Below are positions 33,441-45,634 of a DNA stretch of 64,000 nt, piece after piece. Numbering within the stretch: position 1 is the first letter of the stretch; the number at the start of each line of letters is the position of its first letter. Source of the DNA: Abelmoschus esculentus (lineage: Eukaryota; Streptophyta; Magnoliopsida; Malvales; Malvaceae); the NCBI GenBank assembly GCA_035048815.1, contig JAUCBN010000011.1:20848001-20912000 (forward strand). Reading direction: 5' to 3'. Under the pieces are notes generated by a model. It worked only from the letters and a program-made list of their open reading frames with translations. It ran no database searches and was not told the origin of the DNA. The position numbers and the translations under genes are program-made.

Positions 33441-36400
33441 AAATTTCGTCCTCAAAATTTTCACCGTGGAAAGAGTTAAGGAGACTGCTCTTCACCATTT
33501 CCTCTCACTCCCATGTGACTTTCTAAATACCAAGATACCACTTAAAACACTCCGACCCACACGAGGATCTTACCATAAAGGACCTATTCTACCAAAACCA
33601 AAATCTCAATATACATCTCTTAAAAAAAGATTCAGTCTCATCCTTACACCATCCGTCATCACAATTTGCAATGATTCAAAGAACAATGACACACAAAAAC
33701 ACAATGGTTTGTTCTGACACTCCTTGCACCCTCAAGCTAAAAGCAAAATCATTTTTTTCCTAACGACCTAAACTCTCCTTACTGAAGGTTACCAAATAAC
33801 TCTCGACAACTACAACAACTTCCACTAATAAGCTTAACTTTCTCAAACGTATTCCAACATATATGGCAACAATCAAAACTTTCCACCGAGTCTCACTCAC
33901 CACAACAACACATAACAACTTCCACCAACATAAACCTTAAACAGTACCACTCAATCACATAAATTCTAAACACGATTATAAGCAACTCTATCAACAACAA
34001 CATCCTTACCAAGAACCCAAAAGATTCATGTCACAACATCTTAACATACTTTTCCAGACCTGAATAACTCACTCATACCAGTTACATGTCTATTAACGAG
34101 AGAATACCCATAAACTCATTTGGAAACCCATCATCTGTCTTAAAACTTTACCACATTAAAGCATAATGCTCAACAGCTCCAACCGTTCTCAAAGAAAATA
34201 CTCTTTTAACTGCCAAGAAATCACGCTACCCAAATTTACGAAGATTTGTTCACACACCTTACTCTAATACTTACGACGACAACAACATTCTCAAAGAATA
34301 CTGGACCGCAAGCTCAATTTACCAACAAAACAAACATTCACTTTCAACTCATCCTCATCCAAAACAAGTCCATCAAACAACAACCACTTTCAAACTCCTT
34401 TCACAATTCCTTACTTACAAATACATAGAAAAGACTACCACAAACGTTGATTAATATATCATTCTAACTTATAACATCATACAACACAACATGTCATATA
34501 GACATAAAAGACAACCAACACCACAGCTAAAACCCATCAATCATAACCTCAACTATGCCCTGCACATGCGGTTCCACCAAACATCCAATAGCAACTTACC
34601 TCAAAACTTTTTATCCATGAAAAGTCTCACCTACAACTCTATCACTAGACTAACACACTTTGATAAACTTAACCGTACCAACACTTCTTTTGACTTCACA
34701 ACACTCTTAAACTACTCCACTACAACCCATAATGATAATACACACAACTTTTCCCAAATAATGACTCACTAATGGAACCATAATACTACCTGATATTATG
34801 ATCAACCAACTTTTATCTCACTTAGATTTTTCCAAGCCCAAACTTTTGCCTCTTTAACCTTTCCAAACCTAATGTCACGCATCCGTCCACTCACCTTAAC
34901 ATCCTCCTTAGTGTTAAGCAACAAAAACACAAGAAAAGTCAAATGTAAACAGAAAATTCAACAAACACAAACCCTCGCAATACCTTAACTCTCTTTTTCC
35001 AAAATATTTTCCTTTCCTTTCCAGAAACCCAATTGGTGCTTTTCAGCATAAACTCTAGATCAGTTACACCCCTAATCTAACCACTTTCTGAACCATACCA
35101 AACAAAATATACCTGGTAGTACTTCCATCAAACACAAAGATAACACGATATCTCTTACGCAACCTAACTTTCACCGAAGAAACCTCGCAAAAGTTAGCCT
35201 TCTGCTTTACTAACAATCAACTTCAACCAAAATTACTCTCAAGGCACTCAACCTGAGTTCAACCATCCATAACTCCCAAAACAACTAACCAATCATTATC
35301 TAAGATTACTTCCCAACCAGAACCAAAAGACAATAGGCTCAAAACCAACAAGAGTATCTTCCAAGCACTTTTATAAACCTATAACTTTTTCTTAAAGAAC
35401 TGACCTCAACACAACTTCCGTTTTCAAGAGGAAAACGTTTGCAAATATGGACAATGTATGCATGAGTCCGATATATCATCCTAGATGCCTATGCAAGTGC
35501 ATGCAAATGTAATTTATTGTCATGCTCAAGAATGCATATATGTCTTAAGATGTCTAATGTATATGCATATAAGTGCTCTTATACTATGCATGATTGTTGT
35601 CCATACTCACAAATAACATCCTCAACTCCGGAACTTCAATTTTTTTACCTCTTCAACATTCTAAACCATAGAAACTTTGCACTCAAGAGTACACAACCAC
35701 ACCATAATCTAAACGTTTCTAACACGTTCAATTCACCTTACACACAAAGCACTTTGAAACTGCCAAATGCAATCCAATGATGTAGTCTTTTTTTGCTCAC
35801 CAACACAACAGGTTCTCAGAATAAACTGATTCAAAACCACTTTACACTCAAACACGATCGAGGATCTAGTCAACTCAAGATCAAATATCATAACACCACA
35901 ACACAAATCTGTTTACTCTTTCTGATCTTCACAACTCCTCTATTACCAAGTTTTAACTTTCTTTTTGGTCTCATATCAAGCACAATAAAAAATAATAATT
36001 TTAACATGCAAAAACATTTTGCAAAACCTATGAGGCCAGCGCAAAGCAAGTTCCAAGTAGCTCAAGTATAATATATAATAATTTCGTAGTAGTAGTTAGA
36101 GCAATGGTACCCAAAATAAACCCCAACAATATATACTTAATCATCACATAGAATAATCGTCAACTATATGATTAGCATCAAGAACATATAACCATGCAAC
36201 AAGTGTATTTTTCACAACCTGTATTAAGCATCATATAAAGTCACCTCAAAGTTTCATGCATTAACCAATGCAAATTTAAACTAGTTTCCTACACTACATG
36301 ACATATCAAAAAAACACAAATTTCATGAGATATTCAACTCATAAATCATTTTTAAAACCAACTGACATCAATGTATGCAATATTTAAAATCTAAACACAT

Positions 36401-36799
36401 TTTACTTTTATAAATTTCACATGCAAGGTAACCTTAAAACATGGTCAAAATATCTTCATATAATTAAAGTCATAACTAAGCAACAAAACTCCATTATGCT
36501 TACAAACAACAATTCATATAACAACATTTAAGCATATCAAAATTTAATCATGCTTTATCAACAATCATATATATAACAAACATCCAATCATAGTAAAATT
36601 TTAATCATTCTTGCAAACATCGTGCTTGACAGAGAAAGGCCTAAGTTACTATGTCACAACACAAATCAATCACATATCGAACACCATGCATCTCATACAA
36701 TAACATAAAATTTTTAAACATTCACCGTGCATAAGAAATATTTTAAAAAAAGTTAACTCTCATGTCAAACAAAACTTCCCAAAAGGTTTCGTAAACCTA

Positions 36800-36816
36800 A
36801 GCTTTGATACCACCAA
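36800..36816 (-). other. Primer binding site of Tekay-like element
   Basis: On minus TTTGGTGGTATCAAAGC follows the 5' LTR. Element B has TTTGGTGGTATCAGAGC at the same place, a methionine-tRNA-type site. Confidence 0.75.
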
Positions 36817-39538
36817 ATATAACCCCTCAACCCGGTTTAGACGCCACCCGACTCGAACGAGCTACACGGGAAATACTAAGGCTAATCCAAAGACTCATCC
36901 CAATAAACAACCCTAAAAAATTAAAATTTTTCTTTTATGTTTTCTAGTTACTTTAATTAGACCCTACATGTTCATGCAAGGACTGAATTCAATTGCAGTA
37001 AAAACTAAAGAGAAACGAATCCTAATTTAATCGAACAAGTTTTATGGACCTAATCGTAATTTCTATAATTTTATATCCTGATTGTGAAATTAAGATTATC
37101 AATATTTAATTAAGTATTTTCATACTTGCACGTAAATTTTTAGTTTAAAATAATATCTACAAGTTATTTTATTGCATACTCAAAGTTTAAAACTATTTTC
37201 AGCCTCCAAAGGTTTCATGATATTCTCTATATGCAAATTCATCTAAAAACACTTTAAGCACATGTCATGGCATATTATCTAGATGCACTTCAACCTAGTT
37301 AACAACAATATATTCAACTCCTAAGTAGTCATGCTTCATTATAAACAACACTCAAATTCAAACATAGAGATATCAAGAATCAAACTTTAAAATAATTATA
37401 TTAATACTAAAGGAATATCAATGAGCAATTTAATTCAAAGTCACAAGCTAACATCAACTTTGATATTCATCAAATATGTATAAGCATATAACTATTCAAG
37501 TTTCAAAAGCATAGATATTATTCACAATATGATAACACATCCCCATTGCTCTCTCACTATTACTAATGTTATAAACACATACTTGAGCTTTCACTTGACG
37601 GTTACCTGGATCCTAGTTTCTCTTTCCTGCCTCCACATTAAATATACTGTATTGCAAGGTAAATGAGAGGGTAAGCATAATCTTAGTGAGTGAATAAAAA
37701 CAAGTATAAAAATACATTGCAATGCAGCCCATATTAAACTAATTTCATCAATTTAAAAACATGTCATGCTTTTTATAAAACAAAACAAACATTGCTAACA
37801 AAGCCACTTTTAAAACTCAGTAAGTGTCATCAAACCAAGGCGAACAACGTCATCATTAAATTTTAGTAAAAACCATTTTGTAATCACATGCTTTACAAGC
37901 TAAAACACAATTCTTACATGCTACTCACATAGCAATGCTTACACGTACATCTCGATACACAAAGCTCAAGTCTTACATGTTAACAACATAGCAATGCTCA
38001 AATCACATGCATACCAATGCATAAAACCTCGAACGCATAACACAATCAAGTGAAAAGTATGACACTTACCTTTGAAAAAAATAAAAACATATATTGGTTC
38101 TAGTGATCTGATTTGTACTACTTCAAATCGTTAGGATAAACGGACAATCGCATGTTAGTACTACTCTAGAGCATGCACACGTTGATACTACTCTCAACAT
38201 GAATTATCTCACCTTGGTGTCCGGTGACAGTACTACTCCGATCAACCCGCATGTCACAGTACTACTCCTATCACATAGCATTAGAATAAAAGGCAAAATG
38301 CAACACACAAGGAATTTATACATGTACGACTTTTGAATGTTTATAGTACACTCTAGACCCTATTGATCGATCAACTTATCCCATAAGATTCATCACTTAA
38401 CTAGCCAATATATTATCAAAAATCAATGCTCAAAACTTAATTCAAAACATAATTTAAATAACATGTATCACACTTTTCACGCATCACTTGTAAAAACCAG
38501 TAAAATCACTTTTATCTTATTTTTCAAAATAAAACCATGAGAACATTGAATGCATATAAAATATCTTGTAAATATAGTTCCATGAGCATTTATATATATA
38601 CATAATCACATATGCACAACACAACAAGAGCATTACAAATAACATTGTAAAAACAAGACATAATATGAGAACCTTTAAGAAAACAATACTTTAAAACATA
38701 CTTCCGAGTATTTGAAGGTTGTTAATCCCTTCCCTACACCCTAAAAACTTTGAAAAATATTTAAAACCATGCCAAATTGGCAGCCCTCATAATCCATTCA
38801 TCGATAACCGATACTTGCTCGCCAAACCACCGAAATAAACTAAAACGCCTTCAAACGTGATCGTCTAACTCTTTTCCTGTTTCAAGCATCAAAACCAAGG
38901 GGTTTAATGCTTCTAAACACACAAAAGAAACCAACAAGTCGGGTCCCTACACAACAACCCTTAAAACCTATCAAAACTAAAATCAAAAATTTGTCGGAAC
39001 ACACCAAACTTCACTTAAGCCTATAATCCAGGATTATGGATATTAAAATCACTTTATAAACATCCTAACACATTAAAAATAATCCTTTTAAGACCCAAAA
39101 ACAGTGGGTAAAAACCTTTGAACGAAAATTGAGATTTTTAGCCGAAAAAAACCATTTTTTATGAAATTAAAGGATTAAAACAATTTCTCCAAGCCAAGAA
39201 CTTGGGAATTTCAGTAAAGAACTTTATTGTCCCTAAAGGATTATAATTGGATCAAAACCCTTAAAGATTTAAAGTTTTGGCTTGTTTCATAAAATTGTCC
39301 CTAAATTTTCATTTTTTACAAAACGATCACTAATTTCAAAATCTTAGAGTTTTAAGGGTCGATTTTCAAAATTGATTTGACCAAAGTCTAATATATTATT
39401 TAAGGATTTTAGAATATTTTTTGTCACTTAATTTTGATAGAAAACTAATTTTTAGGTATTTAATCTCGAACTAGGCTAAACCGACTAAACCAGCCCACTA
39501 ACTTCTAAGCCCAAATTTGGGCATTACACTACCATTTA
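36817..39538 (-). repeat. 5' LTR of Tekay-like element
   Basis: 2722 bp, TATAACCCCTC...GGGCATTACA, collinear with 30368-33423 except for a deletion near 39235. The GTACTACT motif cluster is at 38095-38278. Confidence 0.88.
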
Positions 39539-39543
39539 AAATC

Positions 39544-40198
39544 AAACCTATCTTGTTGGATAGATTGCTTTGAGTGAACAAATTTCTTTCTAACAAACAA
39601 ACATGAAACATTAATCTAGGCTCCAAGATTTAGCTTTTGATGGTGGCATATAAAAGAGAAATGGGTTAAAAAAATAAAAGAGGAAGTGATGAAAGTGATG
39701 TGATCTCATATGTTTTATATATGCAGAAAAACAACTCTTCCTTTTCTTTTTATCTTCTATAATTAAGCCCTAATCAAGGCCCCAATCCCAACAACAATTT
39801 TAACCCTAAACCCTTTCGTGGCCCAAACTCAAAACTCAAATTTCTTAAGTTATCCTAATATTCGAGTCTTAAAACATGAATCATGACATTAAGGGACAGT
39901 CGAAAAAGGATACAAGATTTTTATTTCAATCGTATCATTTTCATTGTTAAGTTTATTTAAAAAATATTAAAATATAAATAATTAAATTTTAAGAGTTCTA
40001 GATTAATTTAAAAAGCACATGTTACACAATTGTCAATACATAATTTTTTTAAGTTAAATTAACGTTAAAATTAATTACATGAAAAACATATTATATAATA
40101 TAAATCAAATAGTAAAACACTGAAAAAGTAGAAAAAATAATAGTAAAAATATATAAATTATGATATAAATAATAAAACATTACTCCTCCTTCCTGAAT
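39544..40198. other. Sequence between Tekay-like element and FLZ gene
   Basis: AT-rich. It probably includes the FLZ 3' UTR near 40198 and below. No further gene or repeat seen. Confidence 0.5.
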
Positions 40199-40682
40199 TT
40201 AAGCAGCAACCAGAGAGTCTGTTGTGGAAGAAGGATCAGGGACAGAGGTTGAAGATGAATGGAGTTCTTCTTTATCTGCCTTTGCACCTACAACGGTCAA
40301 TCTTCTTTTCCTTTCGTCTTGCTTCATCTGCACCGCCCGACACCATTCACTGCAAAATGCCGTATTCCCCCTGCATTTATCATATCATTAGAATACGAAT
40401 CCAATCCCATCATCAATTTTAAAAATCCAAACGCAGAATAGAACATTGGCATTACCTGTACATAAAAATGTCACGAGCTGGCGTTAGGCGGCGGTTACAA
40501 AGGCAACAAGAGCGCAAAAAGGGAGAAGTTTGAGAATCTAGGAATTCAGGCGGAGGAGCGAATGGGGAGGGAGAATCATCTGAATGTGTTGGGCGTTGGG
40601 AAGGTACCGCCATGTCTTTAAGATCTGCGGGCAGCCCTCTCATGCTTGTCGTCCTCTTCATGGAACGTTTTCCTGGCAACAT
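40199..40682 (-). CDS. FCS-like zinc finger (FLZ, DUF581) protein, two exons
   Basis: FLZ proteins are small plant adaptors. Family members bind SnRK1 kinase subunits through the FLZ domain and respond to sugar, energy and hormone status. Exon 1 is 40682-40456 (ATG at 40682-40680; donor GT at 40455-40454). Exon 2 is 40370-40199 (acceptor AG at 40372-40371; TAA at 40201-40199). Together they encode 132 residues without a stop. The N-terminus is basic (MLPGKRSMKRTTSMRG), followed by a Ser/Pro-rich stretch. The FLZ domain spans about residues 54-90: FLRSCCLCNRRL, RDIFMYRGNTAF, then CSEWCR, giving the CX2C...CX3C-type ligands. The intron falls inside the MYR codon, phase 2. The tail (about 91-132) is Ser/Thr-rich. 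It is the only intact host gene in the window. The CT-rich minus-strand leader (40683-40830) fits a 5' UTR. Confidence 0.9.
40371..40455 (-). other. Intron of the FLZ gene
   Basis: 85 bp, with GTAATG at the donor and TGCAG at the acceptor. It is phase 2, splitting the Arg codon after MY in the FLZ domain. Confidence 0.85.
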
Positions 40683-40880
40683 TCTGGGATTTGTAGATTG
40701 TTTTTTTTTTGTTGATATTTTTTTGCCCCTCTTTCTCTCGTTCTCTTTTGATTTTTCAGAGAAGAAAGGAAGAGAGAGAGAGAATTGGAAGGAAGGGCGA
40801 GGGGATGGGAGGAAGGGAAACGAAAGTGAATAAGAATGGGAGAGAGAGAGTTAGGGCCGTTACTTTCGGGCACGGGCGGG
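40683..40880 (-). promoter_or_regulatory. Likely 5' leader/proximal promoter of FLZ gene
   Basis: On the minus strand this is CT-rich (runs of CTCTCT at about 40770-40785, and a poly-A tract near 40700). Such tracts are common in plant 5' UTRs and core promoters. I cannot place a TATA box or start site with confidence. Confidence 0.4.
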
Positions 40881-41139
40881 GTCATAATTAGGGGTGCGAA
40901 AAAAAAAATGATAAACCGAAATCGACTTTGAAATCCGAAAAAATCGAATCGGAAAAATAATTAATTAAACTAAAAAATAATTTGGGGTTGAGTTTTTATT
41001 CTTTTTATAAAAATCGATTCGGTTACGGTTTACGATTTTAAAAAAACCGGTTAACTGAATCGATCGGTTATATAATATATATTATTTTAATATTTTATAT
41101 TAAAAAATTATATTTTAATTTATTTTCTAATTTTGAAAA

Positions 41140-41609
41140 AGTAAAATTATATTTTAATTCTCTCTCAAGTAAGACAGATAAACTCTGAATGGGATGATTA
41201 AAAATGAGAGAAAAACATCTTATTTATAGGTTGAAAACAGGGGCAAATCTGTCTGAAAATCAAATAAAATCTGATTTAAATTTAAATTTTAAATTTAATA
41301 TCAGATAATATCTATCCAAAAATAGTAGATTTGATAACAGAAAATATCCATTTAAATCTCGGATAAAATCTATTCAAAATTAGATTTATTAACAGATAAA
41401 ATCTAATTAAATCTCAGATAATCTGTTAATATCTATCTAAAAATAGTAGATTTTATAACCGAAAATATCCATTTAAATCTCGAATATTTTGTTATTAAAT
41501 CTATTCGGTTAAGTATTTAAAATTCAAAGAAAATTTTAAATCAACTGAACTGCTCTCATACAACCTATAAAAACAGAGTGTGGGATTCAAGCACTACATA
41601 TTTCCAACA
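41140..41609 (-). repeat. Possible small solo LTR
   Basis: On minus it would begin TGTTGGAAATATGTAG (41609) and carry CTATAAATAAG near 41220-41230, as in copia LTR promoters. The far end and any duplication were not identified. Confidence 0.3.
41308..41486. repeat. 58-bp direct repeat, about 121 bp apart
   Basis: atatctatcYaaaaatagtagatt...gaaaatatccatttaaatctcg occurs at 41308-41365 and 41429-41486 with few mismatches. Confidence 0.7.
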
Positions 41610-43392
41610 ATCTCAACCATATATTTTATTTGACCTCAAACTCAGATCAAAATCATAATTTTTTTCTACTTGAGTTTAATTCAACAAGATATTTCTTATA
41701 AAAAAAATTAATGTCATTACTTCAAAATATAGATAAATAATCAAAATAGTATAAAAACTCTAATTTAAATTGAAAATATTTGAGCATACAATTTGATTAA
41801 TTCAATTTTAAAATAAGAATTACAAATTTCACTATAGAATATGCTACGGATACATAGCCCACTAAACACAAGCACTATACATTAAAGATCTCAACATATT
41901 AGAATCTTGCACCGAAAATATCCTTCACTCTGATGATAAACCTAAGTATGAAAACAACGATTCAAAATGCTGATCTTATAAAGTTTAGTGATATACATCT
42001 ATTCTAATATACTTCATGTTAATTATAAAACATAATCCTTTAAGTTGATATAGACAATAAGGAAAAATAAATAAACATGTGGTGTTATAACTAATCACCC
42101 AAGAACATGCTCTCATCATAGAAAAATATCATACATGACACAAGGCAAAATCATACTCTTGATCTTACCGAACCATCCAAGCGAAACACACAAATCATAC
42201 CATAAACCTAGAATGATGTCTGGTGTTACATAGTTTTGCAATTGTGTATTCGGGAAAAGATTTAACCATTGTGGTTCAACATTTTTCTTTGGGTATCTGG
42301 ATCCCATCAAACGATGCTTAACTAAACTATATAAGTGTTCCTTCAACACACAACAAGGACACTAATTCCACACAATTAAGTTTACCAATTTGTTAATACA
42401 TCATGAAAGTGTATATTAATATTCTCATTAGTTAATATTCTACGTTAATTATCATATTTTTATCAACATAATAGATTATTTTGTTCAGTAGGTATCAATA
42501 CTCAAATACAAGTCACTATGATACCCCTAAGTACCGGTACTCACACGCATATCGACATTAATAGAGTTTACTAAAAGTCTTTAATTTTCTTAAGTACCGG
42601 TACGACTAACACATACCAATACAATCCCCAATCATATATTAGCATGGCCAAAGTTTGTACAATACCTCTACCCCATGAGTTCACAATATTTTTTTAATTA
42701 CGATTTGACAACACTTTATTCAACCTCTAAAACTTATAAAATTCATTTAAGTATGTTGCTAACGCTTTTAATTAATTATTACTACTATTGACTTTTCATC
42801 CATTTAATTTAATATTAATTTTCAATTCCATAAATATTTTGTAATACCCTGACTCGGGTGTCACGTTGGGCCTCCGGTCTAAAATCCGTATTTCAAAATT
42901 TCCTTTGAAAATCCAATAATAAAGTCATTTCAAGTCCAAATACGATTAATACAATCAATTTAATTTAAAACAAAAGCCTAAAGTAGTTTAATGTGACCGA
43001 AGCTCCAAATTACTACAAACCTATTTAAAGCATTCGACTTAAATTAATTAAACAAGTTACAAATACATATAGGGTCTGACAAAGTACTAGCCCACTACAT
43101 CTATCACTGTACCTTACATAAAGTCGATGCTGAATTCCAAACCTCGATGGTGGTCCAAAAGAACCGGCTCCGCCTAACATACGCATAAAAACACATTTCA
43201 AACGCTGAGCTACGAAAGCTCAATGGGCACGCCGAACTCGGCCAACATCATGCATATCATAAGCAGTAAAGCAGAACATATAAACATCGTGCATGATATG
43301 ATGATCTAACATGCTTGCTTAACATATGACATAAGTGAGATGTATATAATCGCACACAGCATATACAAATCAATCAGTCAACACAATGTAGT

Positions 43393-43583
43393 GAGGCTCG
43401 TGTCCATACAATATTGGGATCCTACACTATGAGTAGGGTCCGCGTCCACACAACATCGGGATCCTATACATAAGGATGAGGCCCGCGTCCACACAACATT
43501 GAGATCCTACAAATCCCATACTCAAAATGTTACATCGAGTATCTTCGAATGAGGCCCGCATCCACACAGCATTGAGATCCTAC
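43393..43583. repeat. Four direct repeats inside Tekay-like LTR
   Basis: Units like gaggcccgcgtccacacaac followed by attgagatcctaca start near 43393, 43437, 43478 and 43551, with moderate divergence. Confidence 0.75.
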
Positions 43584-43819
43584 ATTCGGGATAGTCATCA
43601 AATCATCACCCAGAATATTACCATAACAAAGACTCGAACCACACAAGCGATCCACCTAGGATCTTACCATAACAAGATATATTAGGGTTTATCATTCTTA
43701 AGTCTTTCGGGGTTATAATTATCAATCTTAGTTCGATAATTAGTTTCACAACTTTTAGATTAGAGGAACCCTTTATTAATATCATCGAGCCCCAAAGTTC
43801 TACTCAAACTTGGCCAAAA

Positions 43820-44092
43820 TATACAGGGGTGTCGATACCCTTATATGGGGTATTGAAATACCCCGCATCGATGCCCACCTAAAGAGGGTATCAAAACATG
43901 AGCATCGATACTGGTATCGATACCCTTTGACCAATTCAAAAGTCAAAAAAGGGGAAAAAACGATTTGATACAGGTATCGATGCAAAAAGCCACTAGAGTG
44001 TTCGATATCGAACCATGGTTCGATACCCCCTCCATTAAAGCCTATATCTCACTCAGGGGTATCGATACCGGTGGCTCGTGTATCGATACCCC
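43820..44092. repeat. GGTATCGATACC palindrome array in LTR
   Basis: Exact 12-bp palindromes at 43913-43924 and 44058-44069. Variants lie near 43828 (ggtgtcgatacc), 43967, 44005-44030 (gttcgatatcgaacc, ggttcgatacc) and 44080 (gtatcgatacccc). About eight related sites lie in 270 bp. Confidence 0.8.
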
Positions 44093-44829
44093 CTACACGA
44101 ACCTATAAGTTTCACCTGAAATTTCTAAGGATCAATCCCCCAAACTTAACCAAAATGAAGCTAAGGCATTTTAAATCATTATTATTAATGTTTAGAGTGT
44201 TTTAACACCATTATCCAGTCCTTAATCTCATTATTATGAAAATCACCATTAAATCTCATCAAGCTCATGCAACCAAGCACACATCCATGTATTTATATAA
44301 AGTGCATTCTACCATGATAAGGATGATGAATATGAGAGTTGGGAGTACCAACCTATAGAAAAGCAGCAACCAAAACCCGAACTCACTCTTTCAAGCTCTT
44401 TCTTTTTGCTCAAGCCTTGAGATGAGACCTCAACTTCTTTCTCTCTCTAAAAACACCCTTTCATCGAACTAAACAAAGAACATCTTGTTGTGTAGATCTC
44501 CTCAAGATTTACCTCTTTCTCTTCAACACAAAAACGAGATTCTAAAGAAATCTACCCAAGATCAGACCTTTCTCAAACCTTTTCTCAAGATGAAAATAAA
44601 GGAGATGGAAGAAACTTTACAAAAAACATGACCTCATTTCTGCAGAGACACCCCATCTAAACCCCTCTCTCTTTGTCATCTATTTGTGTAATTACTAAAA
44701 ATCCACCAGCTTAAGCCCAACACACTCTCAAAACCCAAAAGCTTAAGGCCCAAACAAGGCCTAAACCCTCGGGGTCAACCCGACACACTAAACCAAAAAT
44801 CCGGGTCATTACAACTCTCCACTCCTTAA

Positions 44830-45634
44830 AGAAAATTTTGTCCTTGAAATTTACCTAAGAGAAACAAGTGCGAAAAGAGCAACCTCATACAGTCTTATAG
44901 ACCTTGGACTTAACTTGCCTTTTCTTCCAAACGGATGATCCCTTTCTACGACAATACTTCCAAGAGCACATTTTTTTCTCTCCCACCCCATACTCCATTT
45001 CTGTCAGTTTCAAATCAAGTGCGAAAATCAATGATGCAACATAGTAGCATATCCTCAAGAATCTGAATCACTCTCTTTGACTGCCCATCTAATTGAGGAT
45101 GATATGATGTACTGAAATTCAACTGGCTACCCCAAAGCACTGTGCAAACACTCCCAAAATCTGGTTGTGAATCTCAAATATCTGTTAGACACAATCGATT
45201 TCTGTACAATATGCAGTGTCGCAATCTCACTAACGTATAAATCTACCAGCCTATCTAACGAGTAAGTGATAAGGATAACAATAAAGTGAGCATATTTCAT
45301 GAAACGATCAACTATAACCCAAATTGAGTTCTTCTTCGAAGGGGTCAACGACAAACCGGATACAAAATCTATGGCGATATTTTTCCACTTCCCGTTTCCA
45401 TTCAAAAATCTTCAACGGCTATAACAAACTAGACGGAAACTGATATTCTGCTTTAACTCTCTGACAAGCCATACATTTACTCACATAATCTGTAACATCT
45501 CTTTTCAGACCAAGCAAGAAGTACTCATCCTACAAACCACGATATATCTTCGTACTACCTGGACGTGTAGCAAAAAGACTACTATGCGTTTTAGTCAGAA
45601 CCATACGTCTTCAATCACTATCATTCGGCATAAC
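44830..45634 (-). pseudogene. Tekay-like pol fragment (integrase part)
   Basis: The minus strand encodes an HHCC-type piece (LLGLKRDVTDYVSKCMACQR, about 45530-45470), and at 45127-45405 a catalytic-core piece (DFVSGLSLTPSKKNSIWVIV with a degraded SNRYLRFTTRFW motif). The core DRD appears as NRY, so the second catalytic Asp is lost. The rest down to 44830 is frame-broken. Integrase would insert the cDNA; this copy cannot. Confidence 0.78.

Larger units (their letters stand above)
33424..36816 (-). pseudogene. Decayed internal region of Tekay-like element
   Basis: 3.4 kb, rich in CA/AAC on plus, with no open frame above about 93 codons. Next to the purine tract (33440-33560, minus) the order TGG...TATCTTGG...GTCACATGGGA...GAGGA...GACGAAATTTCTTAAG parallels the chromodomain end and gag-pol terminus of element B (60040-60160). 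So this was once coding and has decayed. Near the other end the primer site GGTGGTATCAAAGC is kept. Gag, protease, RT and integrase cannot be recognised by eye. Confidence 0.6.
30368..39538 (-). mobile_element. Tekay/Del-like LTR retrotransposon, internally decayed
   Basis: 9171 bp, minus-strand sense. LTRs are at 30368-33423 and 36817-39538 (outermost bases TG and CA; the right copy starts TA). Flanks CTACT (30363-30367) and CTACC (39539-39543) match at 4 of 5. The purine tract lies at 33424-33440 and the primer site at 36800-36816. Only a chromodomain-end remnant is recognisable inside. The LTR edges, PPT and primer site closely resemble those of element B (51823-62557), a Tekay-like chromovirus. 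Confidence 0.85.
40890..42839. other. AT-rich intergenic region with small repeats
   Basis: No gene seen. Runs of aaccg/cggtt (40910-41070) suggest an old transposon scrap. A 58-bp tandem unit (41308 and 41429) lies within a possible LTR ending at about 41609. Two GTACCGGTAC palindromes lie at 42531-42540 and 42594-42603. The minus ORF at 42116-42349 has no recognisable family. Confidence 0.45.
42840..44813 (-). repeat. 3' LTR of second Tekay-like element
   Basis: 1974 bp, TGTAATACCC...GGTCATTACA. It contains a four-fold direct repeat (43393-43583) and an array of GGTATCGATACC palindromes (43820-44092). The minus-strand text next to it reads GGAGTGGAGAGT, a purine tract. Confidence 0.82.
42840..45634 (-). 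mobile_element. Tekay-like element, 3' part only
   Basis: Minus-strand sense. It consists of a 3' LTR (42840-44813), a purine-rich tract (44814-44829) and decayed pol with an integrase fragment (45100-45634). It is cut at 45634/45635 where the Athila LTR starts. The 5' remainder is not in the window. The integrase segment resembles element B. Confidence 0.82.

Noticed and set aside
33424..36816. Interior as a purpose-built noncoding (LARD-type) element
   Set aside because: A chromodomain-end remnant beside the purine tract shows that it was once coding, so decay is the simpler explanation, although trans mobilisation remains possible.
40612..40833. Plus-strand ORF overlapping the FLZ gene
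   Set aside because: The minus strand carries a complete two-exon FLZ gene with correct domain and splice sites; the plus frame is its shadow.
42116..42349. 77-codon minus ORF as a possible host gene
   Set aside because: No family resemblance, no splice or promoter support, AT-rich surroundings.
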